A stretch of 64,000 nt of DNA from Anabaena sp. UHCC 0187 (GTDB lineage Bacteria > Cyanobacteriota > Cyanobacteriia > Cyanobacteriales > Nostocaceae): positions 124,001-188,000 of the forward strand of contig NZ_VILB01000005.1 of assembly GCF_009712035.1 (NCBI RefSeq), given 5' to 3'. Below the pieces are notes generated by a model that searched no databases, was not told where the DNA came from, and saw nothing but the letters and a program-made list of their open reading frames with translations. The translations under genes were made by a program, and so were the position numbers. Of this stretch, positions 55,147-64,000 are shown in pieces. Each line of letters begins with the position of its first letter. Within the stretch, counting starts at the first letter, position 1.

Positions 55147-57726
55147 CTATCCCAAAACGAAATTCACCAACTTACCAGGAACAACAATCACTTTCTTGAT
55201 TTCCTTCCCTTCAATATAACGTTGTCCAACTTCCGACTCACGCGCATATTTTTCCAACTCAGCTTTATCAGCTTGGGAAGGAACTTGAATAGAACCACGA
55301 GTTTTACCCATAATTTGAATCACCAAAGTAATTTCATCAGCTATCAAAGCCGCAGGATCAAAACTCGGCCAAGTTTGGGTATGTACAGAATTTTTATTCC
55401 CCAACAATTGCCATAATTCATCACCAATATGCGGTGCAAAAGGCGCTAACATAATCACCAAAGTTAGAATCCCTTCCGCGTAAATTGGGGAATTATGACA
55501 ATTAGCATCAGTCAAGGCATTACTTAACTTCATTAATTCCGAAATTGCCGTATTGAATTGATATTCATCTACCACATCTTCCGTAATTGCTTGAATCGCA
55601 ATATGAATGGCGCGACGCAAATCTTTTTCCGCTTTATTTAACTTATCAACTTCCGCTTTTTGCTTACAAACTCCCGCAGCCGCATAATCAGTAACCAACC
55701 GCCAAACGCGATTTAAAAAGCGGAATTGTCCCTCAACATCAGCCTCATCCCATTCCAAATCTTTCTCTGGAGGTGCTTTAAATAAAATGAACATCCGCGC
55801 CGTATCAATGCCATATTTATTAATTACATCTTCTGGGGCAACACCATTGCCTTTTGATTTGGACATGGTAGCATAGAGACGTTGTAAAGGTTCTCCAGTT
55901 TGTGGATCTACAGGATTATTAGCATCAACCAAATTAGAAGGAATCCATTTATCCTTACCACCTTTATTTGGGTTCATGTAAGTTAAACCCTGTACCATTC
56001 CCTGAGTTAATAACTTTTGAAATGGTTCATCAAAGTTAAATAAACCTCTATCTCTTAATACCTTGGTGAAGAAACGCGAATACAATAAATGTAAAATTGC
56101 GTGTTCAATTCCCCCCACATATTGATCTACAGGCATCCAATCATTTACTTTGCCAGAATCAAAAATCTTTTCCTCATTCTTTGCATCAGGATAACGCAAG
56201 AAATACCACGAAGAATCAATAAAAGTATCCATCGTATCGGTTTCCCGTTTCGCAGGAGTACCGCAAGTTGGACAAGGAACATTTACCCAACTTTCCAATT
56301 GTGCTAAAGGTGAACCACCACGACCACTTAATTCGATATCTTCCGGTAATTGTACAGGTAAATCTTTGTCAGGAACTGGCACAATTCCACATTCAGGACA
56401 GTGAATAACAGGGATAGGTGCGCCCCAATAACGTTGTCGAGAAATCAACCAATCTCTGAGGCGATATTGTATTCTTAATTTACCAAAGTTTTGTTTTTCG
56501 GCAAATTCGATAATGGCTTTTTTTGCCTCTATTGAATTTATGCCATTAAAGTCACCGGAATTAACTAAAATTCCCGCTTCTGTATAGGCTGATTTTAAAG
56601 TTTCTTCTGCACCAACTTCGGGAACAATTACCACTTTGATAGCTAAACTTTGTTCTTTAGCAAATTTGAAATCTCGGACATCATGTGCTGGTACACCCAT
56701 TACCGCACCTGTACCATATTCATAGAGAACATAATCTGCAATCCATACGGGTACTTCTTCTCCAGTGAAGGGGTTAATAACCTTCCCACCTGTAGGAATA
56801 CCCCGTTTTGGTTTGTCTTCTGCGGTTCTTTCTAACTCAGTTTGGTTGCTGACTTCCTTGATAAAGGCTTCTACGGCTGCTTTTTGTTCTGATGTAGTGA
56901 CAACTTGAGTTAAGGGGTGTTCTGGGGCTAAAACGACGTAACTCACACCATAAATGGTATCGGGACGGGTGGTATAAACGCCGATTTTTTCATCTAACCC
57001 CACAATGGGAAATTCTAAATATGCACCTGTGGATTTTCCTATCCAGTTGGCTTGCATTAATTTAACTCGTTCTGGCCAACCTGTGAGTTTATCTAAGTCA
57101 TTTAATAATTCTTCGGCGTAGTCAGTAATCTTAAAAAACCATTGACGTAGTAGTTTACGCTCAACTATTGCACCACTGCGCCAAGAACGTCCTTCGTTAT
57201 CAACTTGTTCGTTTGCCAATACGGTTTGGTCAATGGGGTCCCAATTAACTGCGGCTTCTCTTTGATATGCTAAACCAGCTTGTAAAAATTGCAGAAAAAT
57301 CCATTGTGTCCACTTATAATAATCGGGAGAACAGGTAGCAAGTTCAGTTTCCCAATCCAAGGATAAACCCAGACGCTGTAATTGTTGGCGCATTTGGGCA
57401 ATATTTTGATAAGTCCATTTGGCAGGGGGTACACCTCTATCAATGGCGGCGTTTTCTGCGGGTAGTCCGAAAGCATCCCAACCCATTGGATGTAATACTC
57501 GATACCCTTGCATTCGTTTAAGGCGGGCAATTACATCTGTAATTGTATAGTTACGGACATGACCCATGTGCAAGCTACCGGATGGGTATGGAAACATGGA
57601 AAGCGCGTAGAATTTTGGCTTGTTTGTATCTTGAGGGGTTTTATCTAAGCCAAGTTCTAACCATGTTTTTTGCCATTTTTCCTCTATTGCGGCTGGTTGG
57701 TATGACGGTTTTTGGGGGGACTCCAC
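55147..57726 (-). CDS. leuS: Leucyl-tRNA synthetase
   Basis: Charges tRNA-Leu with leucine. 859 residues, full bacterial length. Class I signature [20 protein letters not shown] (HIGH-like HMGH, about residue 54), the CP1 editing domain with [20 protein letters not shown], a zinc cluster (CPECG, CPTCG), the KMSKS motif in [20 protein letters not shown] and the anticodon-binding helical end with [20 protein letters not shown]. The start gives [20 protein letters not shown]. Single gene. Confidence 0.98.
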   Translation of the reverse strand: MESPQKPSYQPAAIEEKWQKTWLELGLDKTPQDTNKPKFYALSMFPYPSGSLHMGHVRNYTITDVIARLKRMQGYRVLHPMGWDAFGLPAENAAIDRGVPPAKWTYQNIAQMRQQLQRLGLSLDWETELATCSPDYYKWTQWIFLQFLQAGLAYQREAAVNWDPIDQTVLANEQVDNEGRSWRSGAIVERKLLRQWFFKITDYAEELLNDLDKLTGWPERVKLMQANWIGKSTGAYLEFPIVGLDEKIGVYTTRPDTIYGVSYVVLAPEHPLTQVVTTSEQKAAVEAFIKEVSNQTELERTAEDKPKRGIPTGGKVINPFTGEEVPVWIADYVLYEYGTGAVMGVPAHDVRDFKFAKEQSLAIKVVIVPEVGAEETLKSAYTEAGILVNSGDFNGINSIEAKKAIIEFAEKQNFGKLRIQYRLRDWLISRQRYWGAPIPVIHCPECGIVPVPDKDLPVQLPEDIELSGRGGSPLAQLESWVNVPCPTCGTPAKRETDTMDTFIDSSWYFLRYPDAKNEEKIFDSGKVNDWMPVDQYVGGIEHAILHLLYSRFFTKVLRDRGLFNFDEPFQKLLTQGMVQGLTYMNPNKGGKDKWIPSNLVDANNPVDPQTGEPLQRLYATMSKSKGNGVAPEDVINKYGIDTARMFILFKAPPEKDLEWDEADVEGQFRFLNRVWRLVTDYAAAGVCKQKAEVDKLNKAEKDLRRAIHIAIQAITEDVVDEYQFNTAISELMKLSNALTDANCHNSPIYAEGILTLVIMLAPFAPHIGDELWQLLGNKNSVHTQTWPSFDPAALIADEITLVIQIMGKTRGSIQVPSQADKAELEKYARESEVGQRYIEGKEIKKVIVVPGKLVNFVLG

Positions 57727-57944
57727 AACTAAAACTCCTAATGCTTTTACCTAATCTCGCTATTGTGGCATAATTGTAGATATCAGACATTAAGAGTGAA
57801 AATTAAATAATTCAATCAGCTATAGCGATAGCTTCGCTCTCCGCAGGCATCGCATCCTTAACCCCAAGAATCACCCAGGAAATAAGATACAATGGGTAGG
57901 GCTATCGCTATTGTTAATAGTACAGAAAAATTAGGAAGTTGCAG

Positions 57945-58832
57945 CTAATTAATGGAATTATGTTCCAGCCAGGTTTCTAAATCTGTAACTGAAGTAAAAT
58001 CTAATAAAGCCTCTCCTAATTGTTCCAGTTTCTCCACAGATAATGCCTGGACTTTTTGAATTAATAATGAGTCAATTTCCCCAATTAGGCGATTTAAGAG
58101 ACGGATAATTAGACGTTGTTCTCCCTCTTGTTTAGCCAGTTCTCTGTCTTGTTGGTAAAGTGGTGCTAATCGCATAATCAACTCCTGATCTTCTGTTTGT
58201 GAACTTTGATTGATTTTTAAATTTTTCTGGAGGTTATAGAGTAGTTCTAAGGTGATTTTGACGTAAGGCTGATTTAATGGTAACGCAGCTAATTCATCAA
58301 TTGCTCTTTTTTGAACTGTACCTCTACCTAAAAGTCTTAACCACAGTGTTTCTTGAGTTTGTGGTAATTGATGAATGACGACAATTGCAGTATGTAAGGA
58401 TTTTGGTAAATGGTATATTCCGGGTAAGGAATCTGTTTGTATTGTACCGCTAAATCCTGAGATAATGTTCTTTGATGCGGTGGGGGTGAGAATCCACAAT
58501 TTAGGAATCTCAATTTTTGCGGTGGTGGTTTGTTCCCGTTTGGCTGCTCTTCTTAATGCACCTCTGACTTCTAATGATTTTAACAGACAATCACAGATTT
58601 CTTCTGTTGATGCTGGATTACGAAATGGCTCAAAAATAGCTGGTGTTGTGGCTAATTTTCCTAATAATCCTAATAGTTCTACGTTAGTTGTTTGGTTGGG
58701 AAATGGTGTAAATAATACGTCTATTTCCCGGATTTCTCCAGCTACTTGACTGGCTGCTTGAACTTCTCCAAATGGTTTGAGTAATTCTTCTAAATAATCT
58801 TTTGCAAATTGGTCATGTATAAAGCGAGTCAT
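57945..58832 (-). CDS. DUF4351 family protein with PD-(D/E)XK-like N-terminus
   Basis: A 295-residue member of a large cyanobacterial family. The N-terminus MTRFIHDQFAKDYLEELLKP and EVAGEIREIDVLFTPFP-like block (GEIREIDVLF) carry the D/E of a restriction-endonuclease fold; the C-terminal part, GEQRLIIRLLNRLIGEIDSL and LEQLGEALLDFTSVTDLETW, is the DUF4351 domain. Related proteins are usually annotated as Rpn-like transposases or hypothetical; function is unknown. It starts 11 bases after the next upstream gene (DnaJ-like) ends, so the two may be co-transcribed. Confidence 0.85.
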   Translation of the reverse strand: MTRFIHDQFAKDYLEELLKPFGEVQAASQVAGEIREIDVLFTPFPNQTTNVELLGLLGKLATTPAIFEPFRNPASTEEICDCLLKSLEVRGALRRAAKREQTTTAKIEIPKLWILTPTASKNIISGFSGTIQTDSLPGIYHLPKSLHTAIVVIHQLPQTQETLWLRLLGRGTVQKRAIDELAALPLNQPYVKITLELLYNLQKNLKINQSSQTEDQELIMRLAPLYQQDRELAKQEGEQRLIIRLLNRLIGEIDSLLIQKVQALSVEKLEQLGEALLDFTSVTDLETWLEHNSIN

Positions 58833-58843
58833 TTTTTGTTGAT

Positions 58844-60079
58844 TCAGTTTTTAACAATAATCGTAATCAAATGGTCGCCTCGACTACTGGGATTTCCTAA
58901 GCGAGGTACACCACGATTTTTCAGCTTCATGACCTGATTAGTTCGGATTTTAGGCGGAATGATAAGTTCCACTCGACCATCTACTGTATTGACTCCTAAG
59001 TGGCATCCTGAGATTGCTTGTTGTTGGTCAATTGTGATTTCTGAGAGGATGTTAATGCCATTTCGCTTAAATTCTTTATCCTGATTCACAAATAAGTAAA
59101 TGTACAAATCACCAGGATTACCACCACCTTGTCGTTCATCTCCTTCTTGGGCTATCCGCAAACGCGTACCATTTTCTATCCCAGCAGGAATATTTATTTT
59201 CAATTTCTGGGTTACTGGATTTAGACCTTTCCCATCACAAAAGTTACATTTTCTGTTAGCAGTTACATAAGTGAGAGAGGTATATGTTCTACCAAATCCT
59301 TTACAGACTTCACAGGATTTTAAATGAGAAATACAAATTTCTTTTTCACCACCAAATATAGCCTCTCGGAAGTCCAGTTTTAAATCAAGCCGTAAATCAT
59401 CTCCCCGAACTTTATCCAATAAAAGAGAATTTTCAGAATTTTTTACTTGTTCTTGATCTAATTTCTCTAATTCTTGCTGTTGATGTTCATATTCGGCCTG
59501 TTTCGGGGCAAGTATTTTTTGTTCTATTAAATTTATATCTTCATCTCTCAGTTTTAAAAATTGCTGAAATGTTTTTAATCCATTGCCAACATATTCATCT
59601 AATGGGTATTGCGCTTGAACTGCTTTTATAAGTTCTTGTTCATAACGCTGTAGATTATTTTCATATTCTTGTTTTTGTTTCTGTATCTGAAGCTGTTTTT
59701 GATATTCTGTTTTTTTGACAGATGTAATTTCTAGCTCAATTGATGCTACATCTTCATCTCTTAAACCTAACATATCCTGATAATCTTTGAGTATATTTAA
59801 GGTATGTTCATCCAGGGGATATTTTTGCTCAACTTCTTCAGCAAAATATTGTTTGTAACTTTGCAAATCTGCTAAATGTTTACGAACAGGTGCGAGAATT
59901 TCCGTTTCTATTTCCTCAGCTTTTGTATCTGTAATTCCCAAGGTTTTCCGTTTTTCCGTTAAAACTACAACAGCAACTTTTTTTAGTTCACCATTTTGGG
60001 CATATTTTTCTACTAATTTGCGATACTCCGCTTCTGGGTTAAAATCTTTCGCGTGATCTGCTTTCTCCACTTTATTCAT
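58844..60079 (-). CDS. DnaJ C-terminal domain protein lacking a J domain
   Basis: A 411-residue protein. Three copies of a ~50-residue helical module make up the N-terminal half; the second and third share YPLDE, a helix and LxLRDEDxxxIE ([40 protein letters not shown]). The C-terminal half is a DnaJ-type substrate-binding region: [21 protein letters not shown], two zinc half-sites CEVCKGFG and CNFCDGKG (instead of four), and [20 protein letters not shown]. There is no HPD-containing J domain, so it cannot stimulate Hsp70 in the usual way. It may act as a holdase or scaffold. Confidence 0.85.
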   Translation of the reverse strand: MNKVEKADHAKDFNPEAEYRKLVEKYAQNGELKKVAVVVLTEKRKTLGITDTKAEEIETEILAPVRKHLADLQSYKQYFAEEVEQKYPLDEHTLNILKDYQDMLGLRDEDVASIELEITSVKKTEYQKQLQIQKQKQEYENNLQRYEQELIKAVQAQYPLDEYVGNGLKTFQQFLKLRDEDINLIEQKILAPKQAEYEHQQQELEKLDQEQVKNSENSLLLDKVRGDDLRLDLKLDFREAIFGGEKEICISHLKSCEVCKGFGRTYTSLTYVTANRKCNFCDGKGLNPVTQKLKINIPAGIENGTRLRIAQEGDERQGGGNPGDLYIYLFVNQDKEFKRNGINILSEITIDQQQAISGCHLGVNTVDGRVELIIPPKIRTNQVMKLKNRGVPRLGNPSSRGDHLITIIVKN

Positions 60080-60171
60080 ATCTCCAAGTTATAGACTATA
60101 CAGTAAAAATCTCCACGTTTATGTTGAAAAAGATGGAGATTTTTGGATTTAGAAGTCCATTAAACAAACTC

Positions 60172-61311
60172 TCAATTCCCCACTTTCAACTTCCCATAGG
60201 CATAACGGGTTAAACTACCTTCATTGAGATTATTCCACGCATATATCCGATCTCTAAAAGGTTTCCACTGTTGATAAACGGCTTTAAAATCAGCGTCTTT
60301 AGCCGCAAATTCATCATATAAAGCAAAAGAGGCTTTTTCCGCTGCTTCCAAAATTTCTTGACTATAACCACGAAGTTGAGTACCCGTTTTTAATAGTTTC
60401 TCTAATGCCTCACTATTGCGGGCATCATAACGAGCTAACATTGTTGTATTCGACTGATATGCAGCGGTTTCTAAAGCTGCTTGGTATTGAGGTGGTAGCT
60501 TTTTCCATTCGTCTAAATTCACTTGTACTTCTAGGCTTGGACCTGGTTCCCACCAACCTGGATAATAGTAAAATTTAGCGACTTTATTTAAACCCAATTT
60601 TTCATCATCATAGGGGCCTACCCACTCAGCCGCATCAATAGCCCCTGTTTGTAAAGCCTGGAAGATTTCCCCCCCTGGTAGATTCTGCACAGTTACGCCT
60701 AATTTAGCCATAACTTGCCCTCCTAAACCGGGAATCCGCATTTTTAGGCCTTTGAGATCATTGAGGGTTTTCACCTCATTGCGAAACCATCCTCCCATTT
60801 GTGTCCCCGTATTTCCCGCCGGAAATTGAATCACATTGAACTTACGTGCGTAAATTTCCTGAAGTTTGGCTAAACCTCCCCCTTCATATAACCAAGCATT
60901 TTGTTGTTGGGCATTGAGTCCAAATGGTACTGATGTACCAAATGCGAGAGCGGGACTTTTACCGATGTAGTAATAAGCAGCAGTATGTCCGGCTTGCACT
61001 GCACCCTGAGAAACTACATTGAGAACTTCTAAACCGGGGGCTATTTCTCCAGCCGCACGGGGTTCGATGATAAATTTTCCGTTTGTGAGAACTTTGACAC
61101 GCTCTGCCAATACCTGCGCTCCACCAAATATAGTTTCTATGGACAATGGCCAACTTGTCGCCATTTGCCATTTGATTGTCGGTAGGTTACTGGTATCTGT
61201 CTTACCATTGACAGCTTGATTTTCAGCCTTTTGACAACCGCCAATAATTGCTACTCCTGTGGCAGCGATCGCACTTTGAGATAATCTGTTAACAATAGCC
61301 CGACGTTTCAT
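60172..61311 (-). CDS. dctP: TRAP transporter substrate-binding lipoprotein (DctP type)
   Basis: A 379-residue extracytoplasmic binding protein. Its signal peptide ends in [11 protein letters not shown], a lipobox, so it is anchored to the plasma membrane. [60 protein letters not shown] and the DctP arginine in [15 protein letters not shown] mark the family. It is divergent from the two membrane subunits 104 bases away. The same arrangement belongs to a TRAP transporter for 2-oxoacids such as pyruvate that I recall being characterised in Anabaena PCC 7120; whether this is its orthologue is unproven. Confidence 0.92.
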   Translation of the reverse strand: MKRRAIVNRLSQSAIAATGVAIIGGCQKAENQAVNGKTDTSNLPTIKWQMATSWPLSIETIFGGAQVLAERVKVLTNGKFIIEPRAAGEIAPGLEVLNVVSQGAVQAGHTAAYYYIGKSPALAFGTSVPFGLNAQQQNAWLYEGGGLAKLQEIYARKFNVIQFPAGNTGTQMGGWFRNEVKTLNDLKGLKMRIPGLGGQVMAKLGVTVQNLPGGEIFQALQTGAIDAAEWVGPYDDEKLGLNKVAKFYYYPGWWEPGPSLEVQVNLDEWKKLPPQYQAALETAAYQSNTTMLARYDARNSEALEKLLKTGTQLRGYSQEILEAAEKASFALYDEFAAKDADFKAVYQQWKPFRDRIYAWNNLNEGSLTRYAYGKLKVGN

Positions 61312-61334
61312 AAAACTTAATACTATTTACTAAC

Positions 61335-61351
61335 TGTAAGATTTTCCTACA
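61335..61351. promoter_or_regulatory. TGTA-N9-TACA dyad between divergent TRAP genes
   Basis: TGTA and TACA lie nine bases apart in the 104-base region that must contain both promoters. NtcA sites use eight bases, so this is not a standard NtcA box; it may be an operator for another regulator or chance. Confidence 0.25.
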
Positions 61352-61415
61352 ATATCATAATGATGCAACAATTCAGGTAGAATAAGGTGCTTTTAAATTT
61401 ATAAATTGCTTATGT

Positions 61416-62039
61416 ATGCGTGAATCAAGAAGATTTTCTTTAATCAGCAGGCTGTTAAAATTTTCCCAGTTTATTGACAATTTTGCTGATAAATTAGGAT
61501 GGTTATCGAATTGGTTAGTTTTACTAACAATTGGAGTCGGTTTCTTTAATGTTGTTGCCCGTTATATGGGTCGCTTTATTGGGGTGCAATTGTCTTCTAA
61601 TGCTTTATTAGAAATGCAATGGTATTTATTTTCGTTAACTTTCTTATTCGGCTTTGTTTATATTTTACGTCATGGGGAAAATGTCCGCGTTGATTTTCTC
61701 TATACGAATATGAGTGAAAAAAACCGGGCATTAATTGATTTTATCGGCACGATTTTATTTTTGATTCCCTTTTGTTTAATTGGCATTTGGGTAACATTTA
61801 ATCCTGTTTTGCAATCTTGGGGAAGGTTAAGCGACGGTAGTTGGGGAACTTGGGAAATATCTTCTGATGCTAATGGTTTACCTCGCGCACCAATCAAAAC
61901 TATGGTTCCTGTAGCCTTATTATTTCTACTTTTGCAAAGTATTTCCCAAGCAATTAAATATTTAGCCGTATTATTAGGCTATCAACAAGTAGCGGAACAA
62001 ATTCGTTTAGAAACTTCAGAAAATATTAATGTTGAATAG
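61416..62039 (+). CDS. dctQ: TRAP transporter small permease subunit (DctQ type)
   Basis: A 207-residue membrane protein with four hydrophobic segments: [56 protein letters not shown] and [20 protein letters not shown]. The conserved [12 protein letters not shown] after the second helix is the DctQ signature. It works with DctM and the periplasmic binding protein as a sodium-coupled importer of organic acids. Its stop is eight bases before dctM. Confidence 0.93.
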   Translation: MRESRRFSLISRLLKFSQFIDNFADKLGWLSNWLVLLTIGVGFFNVVARYMGRFIGVQLSSNALLEMQWYLFSLTFLFGFVYILRHGENVRVDFLYTNMSEKNRALIDFIGTILFLIPFCLIGIWVTFNPVLQSWGRLSDGSWGTWEISSDANGLPRAPIKTMVPVALLFLLLQSISQAIKYLAVLLGYQQVAEQIRLETSENINVE

Positions 62040-62047
62040 AGGAAAAT

Positions 62048-63391
62048 ATGGGTTTTGAATGGTTAGCAGTTTTAATGTTTGTCGGCTTTTTCTTTGTTTT
62101 AATAAGTGGCTATCCTGTCGCTTTTTCCTTTGCCGGCACAGCCATTATTTTTGGAATCATTGGCACAGCAGTCGGGGCTTTTAATCCTAGTAGATTACTA
62201 CTATTACCAAACATCTGGTTCGGCACAATGTCGAACTTTACTTTATTAGCTATTCCCTTTTTTGTCTTTCTGGGTGCAGTTTTAGAAAAGTCAGGATTGG
62301 CTGAAGAGTTATTAGAAACCATTGGCATTGTTTTAAGTCGTGTCCGGGGAGGATTGGCTTTAGCAGTTGTTTTGGTGGGAACTGTTTTAGCAGCCACAAC
62401 TGGAGTCGTGGCCGCCACAGTAATTATTATGGGAATGTTATCATTACCTGTCATGTTACGCTATGGCTATGATAAAAAATTGGCTTCAGGAGTAATTATT
62501 GCTTCTGGTACTTTAGCCCAGTTAATTCCTCCGAGTTTAGTTTTAGTTATTCTGAGTGATCAAATTGGTGTTTCTGTCGGAGATTTATTTTTAGGGGCAT
62601 TAATTCCGGGATTAATGTTATCTACTTCCTATATTCTCTATGTTTTAGGACTAGCTTTTTTTCAACCGGAAAAAGTGCCACTTATTCCTGATGATGTGGT
62701 AATTCCTCAAGGTACTCAATTAATTAAACAAATTTTTAAAGCAGTTGTTCCCCCGATAATTTTAATTTTTGCGGTGTTGGGAAGTATTTTCTTTGGTGTG
62801 GCTACTCCCACAGAAGCTGGGGCTGTTGGGGCTGTTGGTGCTTCTATTCTCGCTGCTTTTAATAAACGGTTAACACCACAACTAATTCGTGATGCTGCTC
62901 ATTCTACCGCAGTAATTACCGCTTTAGTGGTGATGATTTTATTCTGTTCTTCGATGTTTAGTTTGGTGTTTGATGCTTTAGGTGGAAAAACTCTGATTAC
63001 TAATTTATTAACGGGTTTACCTGGTGGATATTGGGGATTTTTAATCGTTAGTAATATAGCAATTTTTATTTTAGGAGCATTTTTAGAATTTATTGAAATT
63101 TGCTTTATTGCTATACCTTTATTTGTACCAGCAGCCCAGGCTTTAAATATTGATATGGTATGGTTTGGGGTGGTAATGGCAGTGAATTTACAAACAGCAT
63201 TTATTTCTCCACCGGTGGGATTTTCTTTGTTTTATTTACAAAGTGTTGCCCCTAAGGAAGTGAGTACCTTGGATATTCATAAAAGTGCAATTCCTTTTAT
63301 GGTGTTACAGTTTATTGTGTTGTTAATTGTGATTATTTTCCCGCAAACAGTTCGCTGGTTAATTGATATTTCCGCAATAACTGGGGTTTGA
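62048..63391 (+). CDS. dctM: TRAP transporter large permease subunit (DctM type)
   Basis: A 447-residue polytopic membrane protein with about 12 helices, the main transport channel of the TRAP system. Family blocks: [40 protein letters not shown]-like ([20 protein letters not shown]), [40 protein letters not shown] and the C-terminal [20 protein letters not shown]. Directly follows dctQ (eight bases), so they form an operon. The unusually large intergenic region after it holds repeats only. Confidence 0.95.
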   Translation: MGFEWLAVLMFVGFFFVLISGYPVAFSFAGTAIIFGIIGTAVGAFNPSRLLLLPNIWFGTMSNFTLLAIPFFVFLGAVLEKSGLAEELLETIGIVLSRVRGGLALAVVLVGTVLAATTGVVAATVIIMGMLSLPVMLRYGYDKKLASGVIIASGTLAQLIPPSLVLVILSDQIGVSVGDLFLGALIPGLMLSTSYILYVLGLAFFQPEKVPLIPDDVVIPQGTQLIKQIFKAVVPPIILIFAVLGSIFFGVATPTEAGAVGAVGASILAAFNKRLTPQLIRDAAHSTAVITALVVMILFCSSMFSLVFDALGGKTLITNLLTGLPGGYWGFLIVSNIAIFILGAFLEFIEICFIAIPLFVPAAQALNIDMVWFGVVMAVNLQTAFISPPVGFSLFYLQSVAPKEVSTLDIHKSAIPFMVLQFIVLLIVIIFPQTVRWLIDISAITGV

Positions 63392-63425
63392 CAGGGTTGA
63401 AATTTTTGATTTACAGCAACCGGGT

Positions 63426-63454
63426 GGTTAGGACATCAATTGATAATGAAACTC
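63426..63454 (+). repeat. Dispersed 29-bp repeat, copy 2
   Basis: Identical over all 29 positions to the copy at 14531-14559. It lies 35 bases after dctM, here downstream rather than upstream of a gene. Confidence 0.85.
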
Positions 63455-63503
63455 TTTCCACGACCGGGTTTTACTACTGACTCCTAACTCCAAATACATC
63501 AAA

Positions 63504-63535
63504 AAACCTCTATAATCGCCAGTATATAGAGGTTT
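63504..63535 (-). terminator. Terminator of the anti-sigma-factor-like gene
   Basis: AAACCTCTATA pairs perfectly with TATAGAGGTTT over a ten-base loop, and on the minus strand the stem is followed by TTTTTT. It is about 110 bases downstream of the minus-strand gene ending at 63646 and can also stop plus-strand reads from dctM. Confidence 0.75.
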
Positions 63536-63645
63536 ACAAGCTAATCTGCTTATCCTTGGGTGTATTTGATGACATCAGAAAAAATTTACCAGCTAGGCGG
63601 CATACTGCTTGATGGCTGGTGGAGTGGTTGCAGTTTACCTATTAA

Positions 63646-64000
63646 TTAGTTGAGGTTGTTAACTAGCTTTTGAGTAGGGGCTATTGCCGTTTTGGGAATT
63701 TCAATGACTGGGTTATTTAAAGCCACCATTAAAGGCTGTTTAGCCTGTGATATTAATTCTGTCCCTGGTTGTGTTTGTGCCATTTCTAGCATTCTGGATG
63801 AATTACCTGAGAATACACCAGAAATTGCTCCCAGAATACAAGCCGCTACAGCCGCACCTCCAAATATCCAGCCTAACTGGTAACGGCGGTTAACACGCGC
63901 CAATACTTGCTCAACAGTAGTTTCTGGTGACTGATTACCTGCGGTCACAGGTATATTCCGCAAGCCTTGTCTGAGATTTAGCAGTCTCTTATACAAGCAT
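63646..64000 (-). CDS. Anti-sigma-factor-like membrane protein, C-terminal part
   Basis: The right edge cuts this gene; the 118 visible codons are its end. They read LYKRLLNLRQGLRNIPVTAG, ETTVEQVLARVNRRYQLGWI, one membrane segment (GGAAVAACILGAISGVFSG) and a short extracytoplasmic tail. This arrangement (helical linker, single helix, short tail) is that of zf-HC2-type anti-sigma factors in cyanobacteria, but the zinc-binding N-terminus is not in the window, so the call is tentative. Confidence 0.6.
   Translation of the reverse strand, partial: CLYKRLLNLRQGLRNIPVTAGNQSPETTVEQVLARVNRRYQLGWIFGGAAVAACILGAISGVFSGNSSRMLEMAQTQPGTELISQAKQPLMVALNNPVIEIPKTAIAPTQKLVNNLN

Noticed and set aside
61335-61351. 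NtcA binding site between the TRAP genes
   Set aside because: The spacing is nine bases, not the eight of GTA-N8-TAC, so it is listed only as an unassigned dyad.

Overview
The window is chromosomal DNA from a cyanobacterium, most likely a filamentous heterocyst-forming type (Nostocales; Anabaena/Dolichospermum/Nostoc-like). Evidence: two small cytochrome b6f subunit genes (petG, petM), cytM, ycf39, ndhH, several cyanobacteria-only families (DUF3370, DUF2949, DUF4351), frequent HIP1 octamers (GCGATCGC) and many heptameric short tandem repeats (STRR) between genes. The DNA is AT-rich and most genes are single or in short operons, as usual in this group.

Layout. 1-7.5 kb: start of a glycerophosphodiester phosphodiesterase, ligA, a secreted fasciclin protein, an RRM RNA-binding protein, an EamA exporter, a secreted alpha/beta hydrolase and truB. 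7.8-14.4 kb: two secreted proteins of unknown function, lpdA, a MITE-like element, trpC, a class V aminotransferase and DUF2949. 14.4-20.7 kb: accessory stretch with tnpB and ISL3 transposase remnants, a DUF192 lipoprotein, an OmpR regulator with an atypical receiver, trmJ, a DUF2281 pair, an orphan 289-residue protein and a mazEF pair between direct repeats. 20.7-30.5 kb: secA, a diheme cytochrome c, cytM, petG, rsmD, hisH, a C15 peptidase, DUF3370, a Uma2 protein and a CSP41-like protein. 30.7-35.8 kb: polysaccharide genes (GT4 glycosyltransferase, initiating sugar transferase, gmd, fcl) and 5-formyl-THF cyclo-ligase. 36-38 kb: a Septu-like ATPase/HNH pair whose HNH gene carries an in-frame stop. 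38-50.7 kb: Tat-type beta-carbonic anhydrase, JAMM protease plus MoeB-rhodanese, a response regulator, pdxA, petM-ycf39, nadK, a histidine kinase remnant, pepP, rsmH and ndhH. 50.7-55 kb: accessory island with antitoxin-like fragments, a two-gene DUF3696 ATPase/PIN nuclease operon and a DUF4365-type nuclease with a possible second nuclease domain. 55-64 kb: leuS, a DUF4351 protein, a DnaJ-like protein without J domain, a divergent TRAP transporter and the end of an anti-sigma-factor-like gene.

The core genes serve photosynthetic electron transport, translation, cofactor synthesis and envelope building. The most novel-looking parts are the ATPase-PIN-DUF4365 island (51.9-55.0 kb), the Septu-like locus (36-38 kb), the repeat-flanked mazEF and several unusual repeats: a four-hairpin element, a MITE-like element with flanking duplications, and STRR tracts that have become coding tails of two genes. 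No tRNA, rRNA or CRISPR array was seen. All functions are read from motifs and family memory; no database search was run.
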